From Anaerolineales bacterium UBA2200 (GTDB lineage: Bacteria > Chloroflexota > Anaerolineae > UBA2200): a stretch of DNA of 64,000 bases. Shown here one piece after another: positions 39,290 to 47,819 of this stretch (within the stretch, counting starts at the first letter, position 1; each line of letters begins with the position of its first letter). Position numbers and translations under genes: made by a program. The notes under the pieces are model-generated. The model saw nothing but the letters and a program-made list of their open reading frames with translations, had not been told where the DNA came from and did not search any database. Where the stretch lies: assembly GCA_002327925.1 (NCBI GenBank), contig DCVA01000003.1, positions 18,842 through 82,841 of the forward strand, written 5' to 3'.

Positions 39290-40270
39290 CTAAGAGCGAG
39301 ACTTGGCTTCCAACACCTGTTCGGCCGCCCTGACGATATCCGCCGCTGTGAGCCCGAACTCCTTGAACAGCTCGTCGGGATTTCCGGACTCGCCAAAGCG
39401 ATCCTGAATGCCGATGAAGCGCATAGGCACAGCGTGGGTCTGCACGACAACCTCGGCGACCGCACTGCCAAATCCGGCTTGCACCTGATGCTCCTCCACC
39501 GTGACAATGGCGCCTGTCTCCCGCGCTGCGGCGGCGATGGCCTCTCGGTCAATCGGCTTAACCGTATGCATGTTCAGCAGCCGGGCAGAGATGCCCTTTG
39601 CCTTGAGTGCCTGAACGGCCTTCATACACTCGTACAGGATTGGCCCGTTGTTGATGATCGTCAGGTCCTTGCCATCATGGACCAGATTGGCCTTTCCCAT
39701 CTCAAAGGGGTCCTCCGGCCCGGTGACCATGGGCACTGGCTCGCGGCCAAAGCGGACATAGACAGGTCCGACATATTTGCAGGCCCAGATAACCGCCTTC
39801 TTCGTCTCGTAATAGTCGCAGGGTACGATGACCACCATATTGGGCAGCACGCGCATGGTCGCCACGTCCTCGAGCGCCTGATGCGTCGCACCGTCCGGGC
39901 CAACCGAGATGCCGCCGTGCGCCCCGGCAATCTTGACGTTCAGCTTGCTGTAGCAGGTCGTGGTTCGGATCTGGTCCCACGCCCGCCCGGCTACGAAGAC
40001 TCCATAGGTGCTGACCCAGGGGATCTTGCCGGCCAGACTGAGACCCGCTGCCGCGTTAAGCATATTCTGTTCGGCGATCCCGAACTCGAAGAAGCGCTCC
40101 GGATACTTCTTCCAGAACCAGAGCGCTCGCGTCGAGTCGCTCAAGTCCGCACCCAGAACGACGATCCGCTCGTCCAGCGCTCCCATCTCCACCAGGGCAT
40201 CGCCGTAGCCATCCCTCGTCGGCTTCCACTTGATTTCTGTCCCATCCAGTTGGGGCTCTGTAGCTGTCAT
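39290..40270 (-). CDS. Transketolase, C-terminal subunit (split form)
   Basis: A 326-aa protein with the pyrimidine-binding (Pyr) and C-terminal domains of a TPP enzyme: RFFEFGIAEQNMLNAAAGLSLAG carries the TPP-activating Glu (~residue 70), then STYGVFVAGRAWDQIR, AGAHGGISVGPDGATHQALED, and VTVEEHQVQAGFG in the C-terminal domain. It forms the active site together with the partner encoded immediately upstream, transferring two-carbon ketol units in the pentose phosphate pathway. I chose the ATG at 40270 (AAGGAG six bases upstream); it overlaps the end of the first-subunit gene region by being 11 bases before its stop complement, i.e. the two are coupled. Confidence 0.93.
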   Translation of the reverse strand: MTATEPQLDGTEIKWKPTRDGYGDALVEMGALDERIVVLGADLSDSTRALWFWKKYPERFFEFGIAEQNMLNAAAGLSLAGKIPWVSTYGVFVAGRAWDQIRTTTCYSKLNVKIAGAHGGISVGPDGATHQALEDVATMRVLPNMVVIVPCDYYETKKAVIWACKYVGPVYVRFGREPVPMVTGPEDPFEMGKANLVHDGKDLTIINNGPILYECMKAVQALKAKGISARLLNMHTVKPIDREAIAAAARETGAIVTVEEHQVQAGFGSAVAEVVVQTHAVPMRFIGIQDRFGESGNPDELFKEFGLTAADIVRAAEQVLEAKSRS

Positions 40271-40280
40271 GATGAGCTCC

Positions 40281-41123
40281 TTAAAAGTCAAAGTACTCGG
40301 CCGGGCAGGCCAGTTCCTGCAGGGCCTGGCGCGCCTCGTCCGGCTTGGGGGCCTTGCCGTGCCATTCGGCGCGGTTCTCCATGAACGAGACTCCTTTCCC
40401 CTTGACCGTCTTGGCCAGAATTACCGTTGGCTGACCCTTCGCCAGGGCGGCGCGGTCAAAGGCCTGAACGCATTCGGCCATGTTGTGGCCGTCGATCTCG
40501 ATCACGTTCCAACGGAAGGAACGCCACTTGTCCGCCAGGGGCTGCAGGCCCATGACATCCTCGACCCAGCCATCGATCTGCAGGCCGTTGTTGTCCAGCA
40601 CGACACACAGATTGTCGAGCTTGAAGTGCCCGGCCGACATGATGGCCTCCCAGGTCGAACCCTCCTGGTTCTCCCCGTCGCCCATGATACAGTAGACTCG
40701 ATTGGGCTTGCCGTCCAGACGCAGTCCGAGAGCCAGACCCACGCCGATGGAAAGACCCTGGCCCAGTGACCCTGTGCCCACTTCGATCCCCGGACACTCC
40801 AGGTTGGGGTGTCCCTGCAGCCGGCTGCCGTACTTGCGGAACGTCTTGAGCTCCTCTCGCTCCAGGTAGCCGGCCTCGGCCAGCAGAGAGAAGATGAGCG
40901 GCGTGACGTGCCCCTTGGAGAAGATGACGCGGTCGCGACCCTCCCAGGTGCATGTGTGCGCCAGGTGCTTTAGGGTGTGAAAGTACAGCGCGACGCTAAA
41001 GTCGGTTGCCGACAGAGACCCTCCCGGGTGCCCGGACTGAGCGTGAACCAGCGCATAGATGATGTCGCAGCGGACACGCCTGGCAATCTGCTCGAGCTCG
41101 GCGATTTTTTCTTGATCCACCAT
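40281..41123 (-). CDS. Transketolase, N-terminal subunit (split form)
   Basis: A 280-aa protein with the TPP pyrophosphate-binding domain: SGHPGGSLSATDFSVALYF (~32), FSKGHVTPLIFSLLAEAGY, GSLGQGLSIGVGLALG, and the GDGENQEGSTWEAIM Mg/TPP motif (GDG-x~25-NN, with VVLDNNGLQIDG). It needs the second subunit for activity. I chose the ATG at 41123 because GGGAGAGA precedes it; the longer frame intrudes into hutI. Its stop lies ten bases before the second subunit's start. Split transketolases are common in anaerobes, archaea and Chloroflexota. Confidence 0.93.
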   Translation of the reverse strand: MVDQEKIAELEQIARRVRCDIIYALVHAQSGHPGGSLSATDFSVALYFHTLKHLAHTCTWEGRDRVIFSKGHVTPLIFSLLAEAGYLEREELKTFRKYGSRLQGHPNLECPGIEVGTGSLGQGLSIGVGLALGLRLDGKPNRVYCIMGDGENQEGSTWEAIMSAGHFKLDNLCVVLDNNGLQIDGWVEDVMGLQPLADKWRSFRWNVIEIDGHNMAECVQAFDRAALAKGQPTVILAKTVKGKGVSFMENRAEWHGKAPKPDEARQALQELACPAEYFDF

Positions 41124-41137
41124 TCTCTCCCTTCCCT

Positions 41138-42415
41138 TTATTGGTAGACTACCTTTCCCTTCTTGATCACGGAATACACGGGATTGGTGCCAAAGCGATA
41201 GGCGAGCGACCGGTAGTCGCTTTCGTCCAGGATCACGGCGTCCGCCTGGTAGCCGGGCCACAGTCTGCCCAGATCCGAGCCCCTGCCAATGGCAAATGCC
41301 GCGTTCACTGTGCTGGCCACCAGGGCCTCGGCGGGAGTCAAGTGCATGAAGCGGCAGGCAAGAGCCATCACGAAAGGCATGGACTCGCAGTAGCAGGTGC
41401 CCGGATTGAGGTCGGTGGCCAGAGCCACGATCATCCCTGCGGCGATCATGCTCCTGGCATCCCCGTACTCGTGTAGTCCCAGGCCGAACGGGGTGCCCGG
41501 GAGCAGGACCCCGACCACACCCGCGCCGGCCAGGGCCGACATCTCTTGAGATGAGGTATGCAGCAGATGCTCGGCCGACACGGCTCTCAGGTCAGCCGCC
41601 AACTGTGCCGCACCCAGATGGGCGAACTCGTCAGCGTGTACCTTCAGGCCCAGACCCAGCGAGCGAGCAGCGCGCAGAATGCGCTCCGTCTGCGAGAGGT
41701 CGAACGCCCCTTCATCGCAGAACACGTCGCAGTAGCTCGGCATGGGTGTCGAACCGGTCTGTGAATGCCTGCCGCTGCCAGTCACTACCGGCAGCATCTC
41801 GTGTACCACGAGGTCGACGTACTGCCCGGTTCGACCTGAGAACTCCTCGGGGACAGCGTGGGCTCCCAGAAAGGTCGGGACCAGCTCGATGGGGCTGCAC
41901 CGGCTCAGGTGGTGAATGGCCGCCAGGGAGGTTAGCTCATGGTTCGTCGTCAGGCCATAGCCGGTTTTTGCCTCGACCGTGGTAGTTCCGTGGGCCAGAA
42001 AACGCGACAACCGTGGCAGGGCGGCGGACACCAGCTCATCCATCGAGGCGGCGCGAGTAGCCCGCACGGTGCTCATAATCCCACCGCCAGAGGCCATGAT
42101 CTGCTGGTAGGTCGCCCCGCTGAGGCGCTGCTCGAACTCGTTCTGGCGTGAACCGGCAAAGATCAGGTGAGTGTGGGGATCGATAAAGCCAGGTACCACG
42201 GCGCGGCCACCCGCGTCGATCACCTGGCGAGCATCGTAGGACTGGCGAATCTCAGGGGTAGTGCCGACGGCAAGGATGGTCTGGCCATCAATCGCCATCG
42301 CTCCATTTTCGATAGGACCCAGTTGACCCAGGGCCGGGCCGCGGGCGGGGCCTGCCCCGGACAGCGTCAGCAGGGCGCTGGCCTTCTCGACGATGCAATC
42401 AACCGTCTGGACCAC
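41138..42415 (-). CDS. hutI: Imidazolonepropionase
   Basis: A 425-aa amidohydrolase-fold enzyme of histidine degradation (imidazolonepropionate to formiminoglutamate). It shows VVPGFIDPHTHLIFAGSRQNEFEQRLSGA (metal HxH and the HutI-specific continuation), TTTVEAKTGYGL, TFLGAHAVPEE, KVHADEFAHLGAA (metal His), and TDLNPGTCYCESMPFVMALA (metal Asp). A ~20-residue insertion (TGSGRHSQTGSTPMP, ~210) is unusual. GTG at 42415 has GAGGAGCAAT upstream. No hutH, hutU or hutG is in the window; it leads an operon with the split transketolase (15-base gap). Confidence 0.92.
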   Translation of the reverse strand: MVQTVDCIVEKASALLTLSGAGPARGPALGQLGPIENGAMAIDGQTILAVGTTPEIRQSYDARQVIDAGGRAVVPGFIDPHTHLIFAGSRQNEFEQRLSGATYQQIMASGGGIMSTVRATRAASMDELVSAALPRLSRFLAHGTTTVEAKTGYGLTTNHELTSLAAIHHLSRCSPIELVPTFLGAHAVPEEFSGRTGQYVDLVVHEMLPVVTGSGRHSQTGSTPMPSYCDVFCDEGAFDLSQTERILRAARSLGLGLKVHADEFAHLGAAQLAADLRAVSAEHLLHTSSQEMSALAGAGVVGVLLPGTPFGLGLHEYGDARSMIAAGMIVALATDLNPGTCYCESMPFVMALACRFMHLTPAEALVASTVNAAFAIGRGSDLGRLWPGYQADAVILDESDYRSLAYRFGTNPVYSVIKKGKVVYQ

Positions 42416-42445
42416 ATTGCTCCTCAGTCGCTTTGCTCAATGGAC

Positions 42446-42474
42446 AGTGTATCCGCGTTCGGGCTCTTGGTCAA
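42446..42474 (-). promoter_or_regulatory. Promoter of the hutI-transketolase operon
   Basis: Minus strand: TTGACC - 17 bases - TACACT, about 30 bases before the GTG at 42415. Confidence 0.7.
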
Positions 42475-42537
42475 CCCGCTCGCGCCACAGGAGGTTACCG
42501 GGAGGGGCTGGAAAGGTCCGGGGAAGCCTCAGGGTCG

Positions 42538-43512
42538 TCAGGCCGGCCTTGTCACCACATAGTCTACCATGGCGTAGAGCTCGCCACGTGCAACTCCATC
42601 CGGAAATCCGGCCAGAATGGACCTGGCCCGGTCGGCGAAACCGCGTGCTTCATCCATCGCCATCTCGACGGATCCGGAGCCGCGGATCGCATCCACGGCC
42701 GCCTTGATTGCCGGCTCTCCCCGTTGCCCTTCGAGCACCCGAGTGACCACCTCCGTATTGCGATGCTGCTCCAGAAACAGCAACACAGGAAGAGTCACCA
42801 GCCCCTGTCTCAGGTCACTGCCCGCCGGTTTGCCCAGCGTCACCTCATCTGCGCTGATATCCAGCACGTCATCGACCACCTGAAAGGCCATACCGAGCTC
42901 GCGCCCGAAGGAGGCCAGAGTGGCCACTGTGGAGTCAACCGCGCCGGCGACCATAGCGGCCATCGCCGCCGACGCGGCGAACAGGGCAGCCGTCTTGGCC
43001 TCTGTGCCAAGGTAGTACTCTTGCTTGCCTTGCACCACGCCGGTCGATCCGAGCGTCTCCCTGATCTCACCCGCACTAACCCGGCGCAGGCCGTCGGCCA
43101 GACTGCGCAGGATGCGAGGGTTTTGCAGCTCTGCGACGAGTGCAACGGACTGGGCGAGCAGGAAATCGCCGGCCAGGATGGCCACACTGGTCGGCCAGAT
43201 TGTGTGCAGAGTCGGGTTCCCGCGGCGCAGGTCCGACTGGTCGATGATGTCATCGTGCACCAACGTAGCGGCGTGCAACAGTTCGATGGCAGCGGCCAGC
43301 CGCTGCAGAGGCAAGGAAGGTGCAGAGAACAGTGATCCGGTCAGCAGAACCAGGCCGGCACGCAGACGCTTGCCACCCATGAGGTGGGGCTCCAGAGCGG
43401 CGCGCAAAGGCTCGTTCGCTGCTGCGATGGCCTCCAGAAGAAGCTGTTCCACCTCCGCCAGCTCTGCTCGAATGGACCTCAGAGGAATGATGCTGACCGC
43501 ACTATTCGGCAC
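42538..43512 (-). CDS. Polyprenyl diphosphate synthase
   Basis: A 324-aa trans-isoprenyl diphosphate synthase: GGKRLRAGLVLLTG (IPP-binding), ELLHAATLVHDDIIDQSDLRRG (first Asp-rich motif DDxxD, ~85), GDFLLAQSVAL, and FQVVDDVLDISAD (second Asp-rich motif, ~212). Small residues before the first motif (LLHAATL) indicate a long-chain product such as hepta- to nonaprenyl diphosphate, a quinone side chain. The start is GTG at 43512, overlapping the radical SAM gene by 11 bases. It lies downstream of ubiA and the radical SAM gene, pointing to a prenylated cofactor pathway. Confidence 0.9.
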   Translation of the reverse strand: MPNSAVSIIPLRSIRAELAEVEQLLLEAIAAANEPLRAALEPHLMGGKRLRAGLVLLTGSLFSAPSLPLQRLAAAIELLHAATLVHDDIIDQSDLRRGNPTLHTIWPTSVAILAGDFLLAQSVALVAELQNPRILRSLADGLRRVSAGEIRETLGSTGVVQGKQEYYLGTEAKTAALFAASAAMAAMVAGAVDSTVATLASFGRELGMAFQVVDDVLDISADEVTLGKPAGSDLRQGLVTLPVLLFLEQHRNTEVVTRVLEGQRGEPAIKAAVDAIRGSGSVEMAMDEARGFADRARSILAGFPDGVARGELYAMVDYVVTRPA

Positions 43513-44764
43513 TTGTCACCTCGGCGGAAGCACATGGCTCGAGGAAGCAGAACGGATCCTCGGCAAGAAGGTCGCCGGTTGTGGCCAGAGCACGGCCGCG
43601 GCAGCCTCCACACAAACGACGGTACGTACACCTGCCACAGCGACCGCCAAGACGCGCCTCGCGCTGCTGCAGGTCCTGGATCACCGCAGAACGGTTCAGA
43701 GTATCCAGGAATCCCTCTTCCCGGGCGTCTGCGCAGGCAAGCTCGATAAAGGGGCAGGGCCACACTTTGCCATTGGGCTTGATGTAGACAAAGCCCCGAC
43801 CGGCCGAGCACCCGTGAAAGACCCACTCAGCCAGGCGAAGACGATGCCCCGAGCGGATACCTGCACGCTGCAACAGGAAGGGCCAGTACTGGGGGCCGGC
43901 AACTGGCTCCATGATGGCGCGAGCGTCCTCCTGGGCGCGGGCCATGAAGCGGATCAACTTCTCGTTGGCGCTCAAGTCCAGAGACGCAGCCCCGATGCCC
44001 TTCCCACGACCAACAGGCACAAGCTGGTAGAACAGCAGGATGCCCGCACCGAGCGCTTCCACGAGCTGGACCAGCGGCTCCAACTGGTCCAGATTGTACT
44101 CCATGGCCGTGATGTTGACATGAAGAAGGATCCCTGCTTTCCTGAGTGCCCTCATTCCAGCCAGCGCGGCATCGAAGGCGCCTCGTGACCCCCGGATGCG
44201 GTCGTGGCTTGCCGCGTCAAAACCATCGAGGCTCACGGCGGCGATCACAACTCCCTGCCGGTTCAGATCACGTGCCACGGCCTCATCGACCAGGGTGGCG
44301 TTGGTGGCTATCGTGTTGTTGAAACCGAGCGCATGTGAGTAAGCCAGAAGCTCGAACAGATCTTGCCGCAACAGCGGTTCACCGCCGGTGAAGGCCATCA
44401 TGCGGAAATCCGCGTTCGTGGCCAGCTCGTTCAGCATACGCCTCGCCTCAGGCGTGGTGAGCTCGTCGGCCGAAGGCCTGCCTGCCGAGGTGTGGCAGTG
44501 GATGCAGTGCAGATTGCACGCCGTGGTCATTTCCCAGACCGGGTGCGGCGGAAAGCCGATACACCCCATTCCTCGCGATCCGGCCGCGCCGGGCAGGCAG
44601 CGAAACCCGTAGCGGGCGAACCACCCCGGTATCCCCCTCCAGTGAGCAAGCGCACCCACGTACAGAGCGCTGGCAGCCTGCCTCAGGATGAGACCTGGCG
44701 GCCACCAGTAGGGAGCCACCACCCGCTTCGGACGCGGTCCCCAGGCCTCATCCCACCTGACCAT
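43502..44764 (-). CDS. Radical SAM/SPASM domain enzyme
   Basis: A 420-aa protein. It has an ~80-residue N-terminal extension of unknown role. The radical SAM core starts EMTTACNLHCIHCHTSAG (Cys-x3-Cys-x2-Cys, ~83-90), with MAFTGGEPLLRQDL. The C-terminal SPASM region has Cys in HGCSAGRGFVYIKPNG, WPCPF and the dense set GGRCGRCTYRRLCGGCRGRA plus two final Cys, giving ligands for one or two auxiliary 4Fe-4S clusters. Relatives mature peptides (e.g. MftC, PqqE) or modify porphyrins (AhbD). No precursor peptide is seen nearby. It is enclosed between ubiA (4-base gap) and the polyprenyl synthase gene, so a lipid or quinone substrate is plausible. Confidence 0.88.
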   Translation of the reverse strand: MVRWDEAWGPRPKRVVAPYWWPPGLILRQAASALYVGALAHWRGIPGWFARYGFRCLPGAAGSRGMGCIGFPPHPVWEMTTACNLHCIHCHTSAGRPSADELTTPEARRMLNELATNADFRMMAFTGGEPLLRQDLFELLAYSHALGFNNTIATNATLVDEAVARDLNRQGVVIAAVSLDGFDAASHDRIRGSRGAFDAALAGMRALRKAGILLHVNITAMEYNLDQLEPLVQLVEALGAGILLFYQLVPVGRGKGIGAASLDLSANEKLIRFMARAQEDARAIMEPVAGPQYWPFLLQRAGIRSGHRLRLAEWVFHGCSAGRGFVYIKPNGKVWPCPFIELACADAREEGFLDTLNRSAVIQDLQQREARLGGRCGRCTYRRLCGGCRGRALATTGDLLAEDPFCFLEPCASAEVTSAE

Positions 44765-44768
44765 CGGG

Positions 44769-45677
44769 TTACCTCACAAATGCCGGAATGTAAGAAGCGG
44801 TCACGCCGAGGTTTATGGCCAGGTTGGCGGCACAGAGACGCTCCAGAGCACGCCGGTCCCGCCAGCGCCCTGCCAGCACTGCCCCGGTCACCCGGCACGA
44901 TAGCAGTGCCACAGGTGCCGCAGGAAGCAGGACTACCTTCGGCACACCTCCGGTCAGGGAAGCCAGGAAGGCAATCCAGGTCCCTACCGAAACCAGCGCG
45001 TAGAGCCTGGCCGAACGCTCCAGACCGAGCCGGACGGCAAGGTTGGTCTTGCCGGAAGCCAGGTCGGCAGCGTGGTCGGGAAACTCGTTGAGCAGAATGA
45101 CGTTAAAGATGCTCAGCCCGATGGGCAGAGCCACCCAGTGTACCACGTCAGGAACCAGCCCCGTTTGAAGATAGCACCCGACGGCCACCGGAAGCCAGCC
45201 ATAGCAGAACGCGATCCACAGCTCGCCCCAGCCCCGCTTGACCCAGCGAACCGGTCCGGTGGAGTAGAAGAACCCGCCTACGGCCCCCATGGCCCCCAGG
45301 GGGAGCGTCCACATCCCTGTGCCATAGACCTGACTAAGCAGCAATCCAACCCCGCCGGCCAGAAGCAGACACAGCAGCGATGCCCACAGAGCAACCGCAC
45401 GGGAGAGCAGGCCCCGCTGCACCACCTGCGACCCTCCGGAGAACCGGCTGCCACCGATCTGCCCGGACAGGGCATCCTCTGCCACGTCCCAGTACTCCCC
45501 CGCATAGTAGGTGGCCAGAAGGATCAAGACCACCCCCAGCACGCCCCAGGCCAGGACCTGCCAGGAAAAGACCTGCTCCAGGCGCCAGGCGACAAGCGTG
45601 CCCAGCAGGAAGGGCAGTATGCCCACGATATGAAAGGGAGGCCTGGACAGAGCTATCCAGGCACGCAGCTTGCTCAT
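44769..45677 (-). CDS. ubiA: UbiA-family prenyltransferase
   Basis: A 302-aa integral membrane protein with about eight or nine helices. The first Asp-rich site reads YYAGEYWDVAEDALSG (the usual N/D-D-x-x-D has Gly-Glu at its first positions). The second is NEFPDHAADLASGKTNLAVRLG, close to consensus. The family prenylates an aromatic or related acceptor at the membrane (menaquinone, ubiquinone, heme O, chlorophyll or lipids). I chose the ATG at 45677, with GGAGATGGCTG upstream. It is first in the ubiA - radical SAM - polyprenyl synthase operon, suggesting quinone-type cofactor biosynthesis. Confidence 0.88.
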   Translation of the reverse strand: MSKLRAWIALSRPPFHIVGILPFLLGTLVAWRLEQVFSWQVLAWGVLGVVLILLATYYAGEYWDVAEDALSGQIGGSRFSGGSQVVQRGLLSRAVALWASLLCLLLAGGVGLLLSQVYGTGMWTLPLGAMGAVGGFFYSTGPVRWVKRGWGELWIAFCYGWLPVAVGCYLQTGLVPDVVHWVALPIGLSIFNVILLNEFPDHAADLASGKTNLAVRLGLERSARLYALVSVGTWIAFLASLTGGVPKVVLLPAAPVALLSCRVTGAVLAGRWRDRRALERLCAANLAINLGVTASYIPAFVR

Positions 45678-45806
45678 CAGCCATCTCCACCCCAGCACCC
45701 TATGGTCCCCAGGCGAACGCGCCGCCAGCGCCATGTTGCGGCGGCTGCACTATTGTCGTGCAGAGGTGCTTCTTTGGCAAACCGCAAAACCGGATCGTAT
45801 TGTCCT

Positions 45807-45834
45807 TTGACAAACCGGCAGGTCACGGTATAAT
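45807..45834 (+). promoter_or_regulatory. Promoter of the gntR gene (leaderless configuration)
   Basis: TTGACA - 16 bases - TATAAT, nearly consensus. The -10 ends three bases before the ATG at 45837 and nine before the ATG at 45843, so transcription should begin at about 45841. Confidence 0.8.
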
Positions 45835-45837
45835 GTA

Positions 45838-45851
45838 TGCAGATGTCTGCA
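45838..45851. promoter_or_regulatory. Putative GntR operator
   Basis: TGCAGA-TG-TCTGCA, 6-base perfect inverted arms exactly over the predicted transcription start and first codons of the GntR gene. Its position suggests autorepression. Confidence 0.45.
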
Positions 45852-46649
45852 GACAGCGCTCCACTTCGAGCGGAGGTCAGTCCAACGGAGCACTACAGCC
45901 AGGTTGTCGATAAGAGCAGGCCAGAACCCGTCTACGAGCAGATCGCAGACTGGATGACCTACAAGATCACGGTCGGCGACTGGCAGAGTAACGACCGTCT
46001 CCCTTCCGAGCCGGCGCTGGCTAAAGCCATGGGAGTGAGTCGCAGTTCCCTGCGCAAGGCGATGGCCAGGTTGACGTCCGCTCACCTCCTCCTTCAGATC
46101 CAGGGCAAAGGCACCTTCGTGCGCAGCGAGGCCTTCGAAGGCCGCATGGAACAGCGACTGCGCAGTGTGACCGAGATCCTCGACGCGGATCACCTGCCGC
46201 ATAGCACTACCGTGCTCGAGCAGCGTATGGCTGCACCCCCGCCCAAGGTCTGCCTTGTGCTTGGTCTGCAGCCAGGCGAGTCGGTGTTGTATCTGAAGTG
46301 GCTTGTGCATCTGAAGGAGACTCCCTTCCTGTACACGGAGGTATACCTCCCCGGCGAAAGCTGTGCCATACTGCTTCACGCGGATCTCACACTGCAGACC
46401 GTCTACACTACTCTCGAGCGAGCGGCAGGCATCCGAATCGCGCGCGCGCATGACGTGTTCGCCGCAGTCTCGGCCCCTTCGGCAGTCGCCCGGCGGCTGG
46501 ACGTGGAACGCGGCACGCCAACACTCTTCATCGAGCGCACCCTCTTCGATGACCAGGGGCGTAAGGTCCTTTATGCAGAAACCTGGTCGAGGAGCGATCG
46601 CCTGCGCCTGTCCATGGAAAGCTATCGCAAGTCAGACGAAGGCAACTAG
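45843..46649 (+). CDS. GntR-family regulator with UTRA ligand domain (HutC/FarR type)
   Basis: A 268-aa protein with an N-terminal winged helix (~30-95): PVYEQIADWMTYKI, NDRLPSEPALAKAMGVSRSSLRKAMARL, and the wing IQGKGTFV. A UTRA effector domain follows (~115-262) with ETPFLYTEVYLPGE, VFAAVSAPSAVARRLDVERGTPTLFIERTLFDDQG and YAETWSRSDRLRLSME. ATG at 45837 is upstream of the expected transcript start, so I use 45843. No ribosome site is present, which fits a leaderless mRNA. It is divergent from ubiA and followed by the CobW-like gene. The effector is unknown (often a sugar phosphate, histidine derivative or fatty acid). Confidence 0.88.
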   Translation: MSADSAPLRAEVSPTEHYSQVVDKSRPEPVYEQIADWMTYKITVGDWQSNDRLPSEPALAKAMGVSRSSLRKAMARLTSAHLLLQIQGKGTFVRSEAFEGRMEQRLRSVTEILDADHLPHSTTVLEQRMAAPPPKVCLVLGLQPGESVLYLKWLVHLKETPFLYTEVYLPGESCAILLHADLTLQTVYTTLERAAGIRIARAHDVFAAVSAPSAVARRLDVERGTPTLFIERTLFDDQGRKVLYAETWSRSDRLRLSMESYRKSDEGN

Positions 46650-46701
46650 AGCCGTCCCGGTTCGTGACATCGACGTCAGTCTGGACTAGAGGAGTCTGCC
46701 G

Positions 46702-47785
46702 TTGGTCGAAGAAGCTCTGACCCTGCTGAACGAGTCACGGCATCACCCCCAGCACCATTCCCACCCAAGTTCGTGTCCGTCGTGCGGCGCACGGGCCAGA
46801 CGTATCCCTGTAACCATCATCGGGGGCTTCCTGGGCGCCGGCAAGACCACCCTTCTCACGCACATATTGCGCCAGCCGCAACGACCCAGAGCCGAGGTCA
46901 TCATCCGTGAGTTCAGCGACGTCGGAGTGGATGGCAGACTAATCCCTGAGGGCTCGGCGCGCGTGCACGTGGTTTCGGGCGGAAGCCACTTTATCGATCC
47001 CCAGACTATCCTCTACTGGAAGCTGAAGGGCCTCTACGAGAACCCCGACAACCGCCAGGGCAGCACTCCAGATCCGGGGCCGGACTTTGACTACCTTCTT
47101 CTCGAAACCAGCGGACTGGACCTGCGAGTTCCTGATCACCCTCTTCTGGCTGGACCCCATGAGAGACTACTACCGCCTCGACGGCTGTGTCGTGGTCGTG
47201 GATGCCGAGTACGGTGAAGAGAATCTGGATGAGTACCCGGTGGCTGCCGAGCAGGTAGCACTGGCTGACCTCATTTTGCTCAACAAGATGGACCTGGTCG
47301 ATCCTTCGCGTGTCGACCGGCTCCAGCGCAGACTGCAACGCATGAACCCCGTGGCACAGATCATCCGTACTGAGTACTGCGCCACGGACCTGCACGGGCT
47401 CTTGAACGTGCGCCTGTTCGAATCCGTGCCTGCTGCGGCCAAGATGCGTGAAACCGATCCCGATCAGGATGGGAGAGAGACAGTGGACCGAATTCGCAGC
47501 GTCGTGCTGACCGAGCGGCGCCCTCTGGATAAGGACAGGGTCAACCTCTGGATCAAGGACCTCTTCATGACCCGCGGCTACAAGATCCTGCGAGGCAAGG
47601 GCTTTTTGAACTTTAGCGGGAGCGAGTACCGCTACGTGTTTCAGAGCGTCCGCCGTACTTTTCACTCGCAGGCGGACCGGCTGTGGCAACCGGACGAACC
47701 GCGCGAGAGTGTGATCGTTCTGATCGGCGAAGGGCTTGAAGACCAGACGGTTCTGCAGCAGTCGTTCAGCGCATGTGTGGCCTGA
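46702..47785 (+). pseudogene. CobW/COG0523 G3E GTPase with a frameshift
   Basis: Two frames together encode a P47K-type GTPase. The first part (TTG at 46702, GAGGAG upstream) has a His/Cys-rich N-terminus (HHPQHHSHPSSCPSC), Walker A IIGGFLGAGKTTLLTHIL, and LLLETSGL. The second, from about 47120 in the +1 frame, has LFWLDPMRDYYRLDGCVVVVDAEYG, LILLNKMDLVD (guanine specificity) and a CobW C-terminal domain. Continuity is lost between 47115 and 47135. The internal CxCC motif typical of metal-inserting members is missing (VSGGSHFIDPQ in its place). This may be a true pseudogene, a sequence error, or (less likely) recoding. It would be a metallochaperone-type protein near the tungsten enzyme. Confidence 0.75.
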
Positions 47786-47819
47786 TCTACAACAACGAAC
47801 ACAAGGAGCGAGGAAGCGA

